Assembly (NCBI GenBank): GCA_003254925.1
Contig: QANZ01002928.1
Location: forward strand, 1 to 64,000
DNA from: Chamaecrista fasciculata
Lineage: Eukaryota > Streptophyta > Magnoliopsida > Fabales > Fabaceae
DNA: 64,000 bases
Direction: 5' to 3'
Below, one piece after another: positions 44,680-52,808 of this stretch. Position 1 is the stretch's first letter, and each line of letters starts with the position of its first letter. Both the position numbers and the translations under genes were made by a program. The notes under the pieces were generated by a model that did not search any database, was not told where the DNA came from, and worked only from the letters and a program-made list of their open reading frames with translations.

Positions 44680-47571
44680 ATGCCTGAAATTCCGGAAATT
44701 CCTGATACTGACGATGACGTCAGCGTCCGTCTTGACGAAGTCATGAAGCAGCAGAAGCTGATGGCCGTTACGCAGGCTGAATCAGAAACCGAACAGCAAA
44801 AAAAGCGTCAGCGTGCGGAGCTTGCCGATCACCGCACCCGCCTGCTTAAGGCGGTGAAGGTGGAGGCCCCGGATCTGGCGGCCCCGCTTTTTGAAAAACT
44901 CAGCGCGCTGGCTTACGAAAACCACGACTTTGCGCCGCGCGAGGTGGTGGATCTCCTCAAAGCACACAAGGCACGCTTCAAGGACGAGCCCGATTACTTT
45001 GATCTGGGCATTGCGCAGCGTGAAGACCTCCTCGACCGGGTTGGATTCTACCGCGGGGTGATCATCGATCCTTCCCTGAGCAATCCGGTAGAAGCCGGTT
45101 TTCGCGACGTCCTGATGAAGCCGGGCGAAGAAAGAGAGCGTGAACCGCGCCTGCAGCCTGCGCATCTTTTTTACCGCAAGCCCAACTTCTCCGGCTATTT
45201 CGAAAACTATTACACCGCCTCTGAGTCCGTTTTTCAGACGCAGAAAAACGGCGTCACCAACCTGAGCTTTTCGCTGGGCGTGGCGGCCGGGAAGTTCGGC
45301 AACAGCGCCGCACTGGGCGTCGCACTGACAAAATATGGCCGCCAGGAAGAAAGCAGCGGGTTGGTGGGGAAAACCGTCTTTACCACCGCAAACTTCTACC
45401 TGCCTAAAATAGAACTGTCTTTTGACAGCACGCAGGCCTGCGCCAGCCGGGGTTTTTGTGAGGCCTGCGAACGTGCGGTTGACGATCCCCTGAATGAACG
45501 GACGTGGCAGGATAAATTCCGGCATCTGAAAAGGGTACTCGACGCCTTCGGACACTTCATCCCGCTGCAGACCCTGGTGGGCGGACGCCTGTTCGCCACG
45601 GAAAAGAAACTCTTCGAGGGTGCGGAAAAGAGCTCCGGTTTTACGGACCGCTTTGGGGTGCAGGTGAAAGCTAGCCTCAGCACGGTGTATGCCGACGCCG
45701 AGATCAGCGCGGGCTACGAGAAAAGCCAGCAGGAGGAGGTGAAGCAAAAAAACTCCCGCGAAATGCAGACGCTGACCTTCAATGCGATTGGCGGTGAGGG
45801 TACCGTTGTTCAGGATGCGGCGGCGTGGGCAGAGTCACTTTATGATTACCGCCGTTGGGCGTGCGTGCAGCGTGAAAATCTGATCCCCAGTATCGACGTT
45901 CTGCCTGAGCCTCTGTCACAGCTCTGCTGGGAGGTGCTGGGAAAGTATGCTGAAAACCGTACCCGACAGGCCATACTGTACGAAGATAAAGCCGCCTTCC
46001 TGTTTTACGGAAAATATGGCGAAGAGGCTGGCAGCCTGGCCCGGGATATATTTTTCAGCATCCTGAATCAGGCCTTTGATGCGGCCGTCACGGTGAAGAC
46101 CGTTCCGCCAAGTGAAGGCGAAAAGGCCGTCCTGACCAAACCGGAAACGGTGACGTCACAGCTGTGGAAAATGACGGAAAGCGGGCAGATTATCCTGCGG
46201 GCCACCGACAGGAAAATCACGCACGGCAAATCCAGCGACATCTTATTTGCCCTCACGGCGGAACTGCCTGCGCAGGGCGATGACCCACTGAAGGATGACT
46301 ATCCGGTCAGCCTCTGCCAGCTGACTGACGATCCCTCACAGATATGGGATTATCCCGGATCGGGTGAGCTTATCTGCCGCGCGCTGGGCAGCGACTATGT
46401 GCTCGAAGCATCCGGTGCGAAAAGCCTTTGCCTCCGCAGGCGCAGTAAAGCCGGCCGTCTCAGCCATCTGTGGCACCTGGCCGAAATACCGGTCTATCTG
46501 GAAAGCTCGCTGGCAGATCAGTCCGGAGACGTGTGGGTGAAAATAGTCGCAGGTAAAAGCGGCGGTGTACTTTCGCTCTCCGACGCGGCGTGGTCTGGAG
46601 ATCCGGATGCGGCTAACGCCTATGAGGTGGTCGTACAGCCGGATACCGGTGGCAGACATCAGCGGTGGCGTAAAGAAGGTTCCGGACGCTTTGTCTCTGC
46701 ACGGGACGTCGGGGGGGATAAGGGCGCACAAGATCTGATCCTCTCGGCAGACGAGAGCTCGGGGCGTCTGCTCGCCTGCCCTTTCAGGCCGGAGCTTGCC
46801 CAGAAGTGGAATGTCGACGTTGAGGGAAAGCTGTCGCCTAAAACGGGACCGTTCAGCGAGAAATACCTCACCTGTTTTGAAGCAAAAAGAGGCGGGGAAA
46901 GGGATTGCGGGAGTGGTCTGATCCTCCGCGGTGAGGACAGCACCCTTCAGCAGACGTGGATCCTGCGGGAATACAAAGGTTCGGAGCCGGAGCCAAAACC
47001 TTATACGTTACAGATTAACCGCAGTAAAACGGAGGTCTGCGCCATTCATTATGTTGACGAAACGGAATTACGTACGGAAGGCCGCATTACCGGCATGGAG
47101 TTTTTTATTAACCGAAAATCTGGATGGGCAGATGAGTATGTTTTACGAATGAGAGTGACGTGCGAAAATAATGGCGCAGTAAAAGAAGTCAGTCCGCCTG
47201 CCGGACTGAATAATGATAACTTAACGCCTCTCTTTAAAGAACAGAGGAAACTCTGCGTCAGTCCGGAATTCATCTATCTTCCTGACGCCGCTGTTTACAG
47301 CATCAGGCTGGATGACAGCAACCTGAGTGATTCCGTACGGATGCTCAGACTGATGTATCGTCTTGAAAAAGACGGACCCTGGTACGGCTTCGCGAATAAC
47401 AGTCTCCCTTGTGAATTGCCGAGCCTGACCTCCGGCTCGCTTGACGTCGCGCTCTGTCCCGTGCAGGTCAGAGCCGGCAACAGGATCGTCGCAATGGGGA
47501 TTGATTTTGATCCCCGAGGCCAGAAGATCTCCCCCAGGGTCCTGACTGAGCCCTTAAATCTCAGCCAGTAA
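44680..47571 (+). CDS. MACPF (perforin-like) protein with lectin-like C-terminal repeats
   Basis: A 963-residue protein without a signal peptide. The N-terminus is charged (residues 1-75). The MACPF core (about 125-430) contains the family signature as FGHF...LVGG (Phe290-Gly291-His292-Phe293 to Gly301-Gly302) and the conserved later block GGEGTVVQDAAAWAESLYDYRRW near residues 371-393. From about 470 to 780, five QxW-like units (Trp556, 598, 663, 710, 760) suggest one or two ricin-type beta-trefoils that bind sugars. The last 180 residues are an extra beta-rich domain. MACPF proteins form ring pores in membranes; target cell and release route are unknown. The start ATG 44680 lacks a strong ribosome site; a longer frame overlaps the terminator. 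Confidence 0.8.
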   Translation: MPEIPEIPDTDDDVSVRLDEVMKQQKLMAVTQAESETEQQKKRQRAELADHRTRLLKAVKVEAPDLAAPLFEKLSALAYENHDFAPREVVDLLKAHKARFKDEPDYFDLGIAQREDLLDRVGFYRGVIIDPSLSNPVEAGFRDVLMKPGEEREREPRLQPAHLFYRKPNFSGYFENYYTASESVFQTQKNGVTNLSFSLGVAAGKFGNSAALGVALTKYGRQEESSGLVGKTVFTTANFYLPKIELSFDSTQACASRGFCEACERAVDDPLNERTWQDKFRHLKRVLDAFGHFIPLQTLVGGRLFATEKKLFEGAEKSSGFTDRFGVQVKASLSTVYADAEISAGYEKSQQEEVKQKNSREMQTLTFNAIGGEGTVVQDAAAWAESLYDYRRWACVQRENLIPSIDVLPEPLSQLCWEVLGKYAENRTRQAILYEDKAAFLFYGKYGEEAGSLARDIFFSILNQAFDAAVTVKTVPPSEGEKAVLTKPETVTSQLWKMTESGQIILRATDRKITHGKSSDILFALTAELPAQGDDPLKDDYPVSLCQLTDDPSQIWDYPGSGELICRALGSDYVLEASGAKSLCLRRRSKAGRLSHLWHLAEIPVYLESSLADQSGDVWVKIVAGKSGGVLSLSDAAWSGDPDAANAYEVVVQPDTGGRHQRWRKEGSGRFVSARDVGGDKGAQDLILSADESSGRLLACPFRPELAQKWNVDVEGKLSPKTGPFSEKYLTCFEAKRGGERDCGSGLILRGEDSTLQQTWILREYKGSEPEPKPYTLQINRSKTEVCAIHYVDETELRTEGRITGMEFFINRKSGWADEYVLRMRVTCENNGAVKEVSPPAGLNNDNLTPLFKEQRKLCVSPEFIYLPDAAVYSIRLDDSNLSDSVRMLRLMYRLEKDGPWYGFANNSLPCELPSLTSGSLDVALCPVQVRAGNRIVAMGIDFDPRGQKISPRVLTEPLNLSQ

Positions 47572-47591
47572 TCAGGCTTTTCCTGAAGCTT

Positions 47592-47618
47592 CGCGCTGCA
47601 CTTTACTGCAGCGCGTTT
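47592..47618 (+). terminator. Hairpin between MACPF and HNH genes
   Basis: CGCGCTGCA (47592-47600) pairs with TGCAGCGCG (47607-47615), loop ctttac, followed by ttta only. With its short T tail it is a weak terminator or a processing site that would lower expression of the HNH gene. Confidence 0.65.
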
Positions 47619-47639
47619 ACCGTCTTTACAGGAGTTCCG

Positions 47640-49622
47640 ATGGCGAATACCGGTCAGACAATTAAGGCCATTTTCAGCGCTGCTGATCCCTCTGCGCCTC
47701 ATCCGCCGGCATTTGATAAATATGAGCTAGCTGAGGTCATCGATGAAAATTATTTATCCCTGCTGAAGATCCGCGGTTTTGATAAATTAGTGGGTAAATG
47801 GCACAAAGAACGGCTGCCGTTTCTTGAAGTGAGGGGGGAGCTGGAGCTGTTTAAATGCCCCTACTGCAATGAAGCGGTCAGCGCCGAGTCGCTTCGGATA
47901 GATCATATGATCCCGTGGGAAGTGTATACCCGCTATAAAGTCTACCTAGCAGCGAATAAAAAAGCAGGAGAAAGGGCATCAAACCTTAAAAGGAAGATTA
48001 TTCGGAAGGAGGCGGAAAAAAAGGCTGCGCAGAAAAGGTTTGATAAAACAAATAAAAAAAGCAAACGCAATGCCGTTCCTGATCATGATCATGATCATGA
48101 TGACAGTACGTTATCCGAGCCGGAATATACCTCTGAATCCGAGGATGAACTGGAAAGTCTGTGTGAAAACATTCTGCAGATGAACCCCGGTGAAGAAGAA
48201 TTTTGCTGGCTGGAGGCTTATTATGCGGCTTTTCTTTCCATTCCGGGAAATAAAAAAGGAAAAACGCGGAGCGGTGGGGAGTACGTTAAGGGCTCAGGCA
48301 ATAAAAATGATTCAAGAGATGAATATGCAACGCACTTTAAAAGCAATGAGAAAATTTTCCAGCCCAGAGATCTGAGCAAATTAAAGAAAAAAGCGGCAAA
48401 TAACAATGGGAATCTTATCTTATGCTGTAATAAATGCAACCAGGAAAAAGGCGGTGATTTTGATAATGTGATGAAATACATCATACGGGGGTCGGGTCAC
48501 AGCCAGGGTAACGCAGGGTTGCGTAAAAAGTTTGAAAATATAAACGCTGTTTACAATAAGATTGACGCTTTAACTGACAGCATCAGAGACATTGTGGTAA
48601 AAAAAGCCAGCTATGCTCCCTGCCCATCCAAGGATGACGTTCTTGAAGAAATACAGATATATAAAAAACAAAAAAACAACACAGGTAGTGAAAAAACGAA
48701 GGTTGACAAAAATACAGAAAAACTCATCGCCATGGGTCTGGGTAATAATATAAGAGACTATGCTGCTGAAATAAATGCTGAAGAAGTTAATTATCAGAGA
48801 TTTATTCAGCTCTTTATCCACTCCTACATGAATGCCGCGGCCGGCACGTTTGAAAACGAAGGGCGCGTGTCGCTTGACTATTCCGGCAGGTACCGGCCGG
48901 CTCAGCCCCTGACGTCAGGCGGAAAGGATAACACCGTCGGTGCGCTCTCTCCTGACGGCCCCGATCAGGATGAAGCAGGTCATCCACAGAAAGTGGCTGC
49001 AGATACAGCGGCCGCGCTGCAGTCCCTGACGCACTCGGACTCCATGGTGGACGGGCTCATGACGGAGAAAGAAGAGGAGGGGCTGAAGGCTTATCTCATC
49101 AGAGAGCTGACAACGGAAAGAGCAGAATCCTTCAGTGGCTATGTCTGCTTTTACTGCCTGGGTGTTTATGAGGAATTCTGTTTTGAGATCGATCACATCA
49201 GGCCAGAGCTGAAATATAAAGACAAAAAATATCAACCCCAGAGTGAAAATTACTATCATTACCTGGCGAGGACCAATTTCCCGGGCAATCTGATCCCAGT
49301 GTGCAAAAAGTGCAATGGCGGTAAAAGCGATAAAAAATATAATTTATTTTACAGTAATGAGTTTAAAGAACTGGTTACGGACAGGCAAAAAACCAGGCAC
49401 AGGTATGGCTTCACTGAAGATCTGACCTCATCAGAAAATAATGTTATTACTTACCAGCAGGCTTTATCAAAGAGAGCAGCGTTACTGAATAAAACGTCGC
49501 TCAGACCGTTTGACTTTGCACTGCACGGTAACTATATAAAAGACTATCTCAAAAATAAGCCCGGACCGGTAAAAACTGATAACGGCGATATTTCCCTGAC
49601 GCCGGCGCCTGATCCCGTCTGA
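47640..49622 (+). CDS. Protein with two HNH nuclease domains
   Basis: A 660-residue protein. The first HNH unit has Cys73-x2-Cys76, then IDHMIPW with Asp88-His89, and its second zinc pair Cys263/Cys266 (NLILCCNKCNQEKGG), separated by an unusually long insert of about 150 residues that holds a very basic stretch (residues 105-145) and an acidic one with a His-Asp repeat (DHDHDHDD). The second unit is compact: Cys503-x2-Cys506, EIDHIRP with Asp518-His519, NLIPVCKKCNGGKSDKK with Cys555/Cys558. Both fit the HNH metal-finger fold, so DNA cleavage is likely. Ribosome site aggag. It follows the MACPF gene in the same direction; a joint role is inferred. Confidence 0.82.
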   Translation: MANTGQTIKAIFSAADPSAPHPPAFDKYELAEVIDENYLSLLKIRGFDKLVGKWHKERLPFLEVRGELELFKCPYCNEAVSAESLRIDHMIPWEVYTRYKVYLAANKKAGERASNLKRKIIRKEAEKKAAQKRFDKTNKKSKRNAVPDHDHDHDDSTLSEPEYTSESEDELESLCENILQMNPGEEEFCWLEAYYAAFLSIPGNKKGKTRSGGEYVKGSGNKNDSRDEYATHFKSNEKIFQPRDLSKLKKKAANNNGNLILCCNKCNQEKGGDFDNVMKYIIRGSGHSQGNAGLRKKFENINAVYNKIDALTDSIRDIVVKKASYAPCPSKDDVLEEIQIYKKQKNNTGSEKTKVDKNTEKLIAMGLGNNIRDYAAEINAEEVNYQRFIQLFIHSYMNAAAGTFENEGRVSLDYSGRYRPAQPLTSGGKDNTVGALSPDGPDQDEAGHPQKVAADTAAALQSLTHSDSMVDGLMTEKEEEGLKAYLIRELTTERAESFSGYVCFYCLGVYEEFCFEIDHIRPELKYKDKKYQPQSENYYHYLARTNFPGNLIPVCKKCNGGKSDKKYNLFYSNEFKELVTDRQKTRHRYGFTEDLTSSENNVITYQQALSKRAALLNKTSLRPFDFALHGNYIKDYLKNKPGPVKTDNGDISLTPAPDPV

Positions 49623-50031
49623 GGTAATCTGAAGCATAAACCCGGGCTCACTCATCCCGGGAGATCCGTAATGCGTACAAACGCCCGCCCGCCGGCGCAG
49701 CGTGCCGTCCTGTTATAACGCGCGGAAGGGCACTTTCCATTATCCCCATCCGTACCAGGCATGCAGCCCAGAGTGCCTGGTACGTGCCCTGCCCCGCCTG
49801 TATTCTATCTTTACTTTTTACTTCAGTGGGTTATATACCCTTTCACGCCTTAACCACTGCCGATCGCCCCGCTTTTTATTCCGGGCCGTCCAGGTTATTC
49901 TCCGTATACGGGAGAAAAGCCGGAAAACCGATCCAGAACAGATCCCGGGCGGATCGATTTATTCCCGTGGTTTTCGCTGGACAGACGCGCGAAAATACGT
50001 TCTCACCTGCCAGACGACGGAGATTGAAAAT
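49623..50031. other. Region between HNH gene and recombinase, possible resolution site
   Basis: About 400 bp without a convincing gene. It holds a perfect inverted repeat (49751-49784) and direct repeat copy C. In F-like plasmids the ResD target lies upstream of or near resD, so this is a plausible recombination site. Confidence 0.5.
49751..49784. repeat. Perfect 11-bp inverted repeat with direct repeat copy C
   Basis: cgtaccaggca (49751-49761) and tgcctggtacg (49774-49784) are exact inverted arms around a 12-bp spacer. Such a pair of arms is the form of a tyrosine-recombinase core site. Its left part (49754-49768, accaggcatgcagcc) equals the repeat at 40663-40677. Confidence 0.7.
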
Positions 50032-50901
50032 CTGAGCACTTTACCCCGCGAACTGACGCAGAATTCACGCAGCGGCGTCACCGGTCACTTTTCAGCCGAA
50101 ACGGGCGCCGCACGCTACTTTGACTATGAAAGCGCGGTGGCGCTGCGCAACCTCGCCGCCGCCTACGGCACCGACATGCCCCGCTACCTGCTGGCGCCCG
50201 AGGTGGCCGTGCTGCTGTCAAAGGTGACCGATCTCCGCAAACGGCTGTTCATCGACGCGCTGTGGAACACCGGCGGGCGGCTCAACGAAATTCTGCCGCT
50301 GGCCCGGGAGGACTTCGTGCTGGACGACCCGCTCACCGGCGCCCCGCTCTCCTCGCCGTTCGTGGTGCTGCGCACCCTCAAGCAGCGCGGGCTCGAGGAG
50401 GCCGCAAGAAACCGCAGCCGCCGGCGCGGCCGCCCGACGAAGGAGGAGCAGCAGGCGGAGCGGGACGCGGAGGCCGAAATCAGGGACAACCCGCCGCGCG
50501 CGGTGCCGCTCACCGATCCGGGGTTCGTGCAGCGCCTGAGGGAGTGGTTTGCGACGGTGAGCCCGCCGGCGGGCGCGCGGCTGTGGGACATAAAGAGCGA
50601 GGACACGGCGCGCAGCTGGATCTCACAGGCGGTAGCGGCCGCGGAGCGTGACGGCGTCACGTTCTCCATCCGGCCGGTGACGCCCAAGACGTTCAGGGAC
50701 TCGTTTGCGATGCACCTCGTGCAGCATCAGGTGCCGCAGAAGGTCATTCAGACGCTGATGGGGCACAAGGACGCCAAGTCCACCGAGTGGTACACGCGGG
50801 TATTTGCGCTGGACGTGACCCGCCAGCTCGGCGTGCGGTTCTCGATGGATCCGGGCGAGGCGCAGAGGCTGCTGCTGCCAGGCTCCCTTTCTTCACGCTG
50901 A
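50032..50901 (+). CDS. ResD-like tyrosine recombinase
   Basis: A recombinase of about 289 residues related to the F plasmid resolvase (D protein). The conserved GHFSAETGAARYFDYESAVALRNL opening is followed by the catalytic Arg in NTGGRLNEILPL, PKTFRDSFAMHL (Arg II, with Lys in the place of the usual His), LMGHKDAKSTEWYTRVF (His and nucleophile Tyr). No ATG fits the family start. A CTG at 50032 with ggag 9 bp upstream is the best candidate; a GTG frame from 49702 adds an unlikely N-terminus. It probably resolves plasmid dimers and may act on the inverted repeat upstream. Confidence 0.8.
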   Translation: MSTLPRELTQNSRSGVTGHFSAETGAARYFDYESAVALRNLAAAYGTDMPRYLLAPEVAVLLSKVTDLRKRLFIDALWNTGGRLNEILPLAREDFVLDDPLTGAPLSSPFVVLRTLKQRGLEEAARNRSRRRGRPTKEEQQAERDAEAEIRDNPPRAVPLTDPGFVQRLREWFATVSPPAGARLWDIKSEDTARSWISQAVAAAERDGVTFSIRPVTPKTFRDSFAMHLVQHQVPQKVIQTLMGHKDAKSTEWYTRVFALDVTRQLGVRFSMDPGEAQRLLLPGSLSSR

Positions 50902-51125
50902 ACGCGCCGGCCCGTGGACTTTTTACACTGACAGAGTGGGCTGGCCTGCCGCGGTTTGCTTTTGCTATAGTTCACACTGCCGGAGCGGGATATTTTCTCC
51001 GACTTAACGCGGGGTTTTAATACACTGTAGCCGCTCCGGCTTTTCTTTACCTTTCTGATATTTTCCTGCGGCCCTAACGGGTGGCGGGGGATCGTCTCAG
51101 TCCGGCCGGCTAAAACCGGGTGCCA

Positions 51126-51794
51126 TTACCCTGCTTCAAGCGCTGTCATCTGATTGCTCAGGCTCTCCCTCTGCCTCTCCAGCAGACTGATTTTCTCCTG
51201 CAGGGCCCGCACCTGCGCTTCCTCCTTTGCAGCATGCTCACAGACGTTCGAATAGAAATTCTGCTTTTCCCTGTTACATGACGCCCTGTCATAGCCCGCG
51301 CTGGCGCTGGTCTCATAAAGCAGCTGCTGAGCCTCCGCCATCTTCCGGTTAATCAGATCCCGTTCGGCACTCAGTTCGCTGATCCTCGCCTCTTTCCGCT
51401 CTGTGGCCTGCCGGCGCTCTCCGCTGTTCAGCGCGATGAGGGTGCTTTTGAGGTCCGCATTCTCCTGCAGGAGCTGTTCATACCGCACTTCCAGGCTTTT
51501 CATGCTCTCCCGGTAAGCGGCGGACAGCTCGCCGGCGCGTTGACTGATGGTGTCTTCACGGCTGGCCTGTGCGGCATCGTAGCGACTCTGCGCGGTCCGC
51601 AGCTCCTCATGCAGGAGCGAATTCTGCAAAGTCAGTCCCGCGATGCGCCCCTCCTTTTCACCCAGAGTGGTGGCGTTAAGCGCGTACCAGGTCAGACTGA
51701 CAGACACTGTGACCAGTATGGCGCTGCTGATAAACCACCTCATAACGGGATGAGTTCTGATGACTTCCGGGATCCATTCGGGCTGGCTGAGCAT
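51126..51794 (-). CDS. Coiled-coil membrane protein of unknown function
   Basis: A 222-residue protein with one membrane segment (about residues 20-38) and a long coiled coil (about residues 50-220; ELRTAQSRYDAAQASREDTISQRAGELSAAYRESMKSLEVRYEQLLQENADLKS). Two cysteines (ASCNREK, NVCEHA) are close together in the distal part. The layout recalls bacteriophage spanins or chaperone-like tethers, but nothing is specific. Start at 51794 preferred to a TTG at 51830. Confidence 0.65.
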   Translation of the reverse strand: MLSQPEWIPEVIRTHPVMRWFISSAILVTVSVSLTWYALNATTLGEKEGRIAGLTLQNSLLHEELRTAQSRYDAAQASREDTISQRAGELSAAYRESMKSLEVRYEQLLQENADLKSTLIALNSGERRQATERKEARISELSAERDLINRKMAEAQQLLYETSASAGYDRASCNREKQNFYSNVCEHAAKEEAQVRALQEKISLLERQRESLSNQMTALEAG

Positions 51795-52059
51795 GGGATA
51801 AAGTACCCTAATTATCTGAAAGAAAAGCAATATAACAGACCCTTACCGCACACCGCACCCTTTAGCCGCGCGCCCGTACCGCCCTGTGATGCCGGTGCTG
51901 AAAGAGGAGGGAGTCAGCCCGCCTGTGTATGGATGTCAGGAAAAATCCGTAAATGTGACGTTGTGCAGGAAAATTTGCCTGTGTGAACCATACTTTTCAG
52001 TATAAAGCACTGCATGCGGAGGCTCCGCAGCAGCCCGTCAGTCAACTGAGGACACTGGC

Positions 52060-52269
52060 ATGAACGAAGATCGTATCAGCGGAAACTGGAAGCAGTTCAA
52101 AGGCAAAGTGAAGGAGCAATGGGGAAAGCTCACCGATGACGACATGGACGTGGCGGAAGGAAAGCGCGACCAGCTGGTCGGCCGCATTCAGGAGCGCTAT
52201 GGCTACGGCAGGGATCAGGCCGAAAAAGAACTTAAGGAATGGGAAGACTCCAACCAGTACAAATGGTAG
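52060..52269 (+). CDS. CsbD-family stress protein
   Basis: A 69-residue protein with the full CsbD pattern: MNEDRISGNWKQFKGKVKEQWGKLTDDD, then GKRDQLVGRIQERYGYGRDQAEKELKEW. It resembles E. coli YjbJ. CsbD proteins are abundant in stationary phase and osmotic stress; molecular role unknown. A terminator follows directly. Confidence 0.93.
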   Translation: MNEDRISGNWKQFKGKVKEQWGKLTDDDMDVAEGKRDQLVGRIQERYGYGRDQAEKELKEWEDSNQYKW

Positions 52270-52285
52270 ACATCAGGCGCACTGG

Positions 52286-52310
52286 AAAAACCGGCTGGCC
52301 GCCGGTTTTA
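52286..52310 (+). terminator. Terminator after csbD-like gene
   Basis: aaaaccggc (52286-52294) and gccggtttt (52301-52309) form a 9-bp stem with a 5- to 6-nt loop; A and T runs on both sides make it potentially bidirectional. Confidence 0.75.
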
Positions 52311-52808
52311 CCCTAAAACCTTTCGCCGCCAGCCAGAAATATGCTCCGTGTCGCCGCCGAAATCTCTTCTGTTAAGGTCAGATGGTCATGGTGCGCTTAT
52401 CCGCAGCGGTAAGCCCTGCCGCCGCCGCGGAATACGCCAGATAAACAAACTTCAGTACACCAGCTTTATCATCCGGTCTGGCTTAAGCTCCGGAGCATTT
52501 TTCTCCTGCCTGCTTATTCTTGCTGCCCCGTGGGACATTGGCCGGACGCAGCCTCTTACCGGCCGACGCTTACGTTAACCGCGTGACGCCTTCATTCAGA
52601 CCCATAAAGGATGAGTTGGCGTTTGCTGCCGCAGGCCGGTTCAGCATACTCAGGGCAGTCTGAACGCTGCCGTATGGGACGGAAGGGTTACCGTCCGGCA
52701 GGCCGGCAGTTTACAAGCCTGGTCAGCACGAGATGATGCCCGGCCAGCTGGCCATTCCCCTTTTATCTGCCATCTTTATGACTGCTCGCTTACCTTTCCG
52801 GGGAAATT
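52311..52808. other. Intergenic region before MFS gene
   Basis: About 500 bp. The only notable open frame (52348-52578) has no ribosome site and odd composition. No repeats or RNA genes recognised. Confidence 0.5.

Noticed and set aside
49702-50031. Long N-terminal extension of the tyrosine recombinase
   Set aside because: Its sequence is rich in Cys, Tyr and Arg without helix pattern, starts with a GTG lacking a ribosome site, and covers the probable recombination site.
52348-52578. Open frame between csbD-like gene and MFS transporter
   Set aside because: No ribosome site and no family resemblance.
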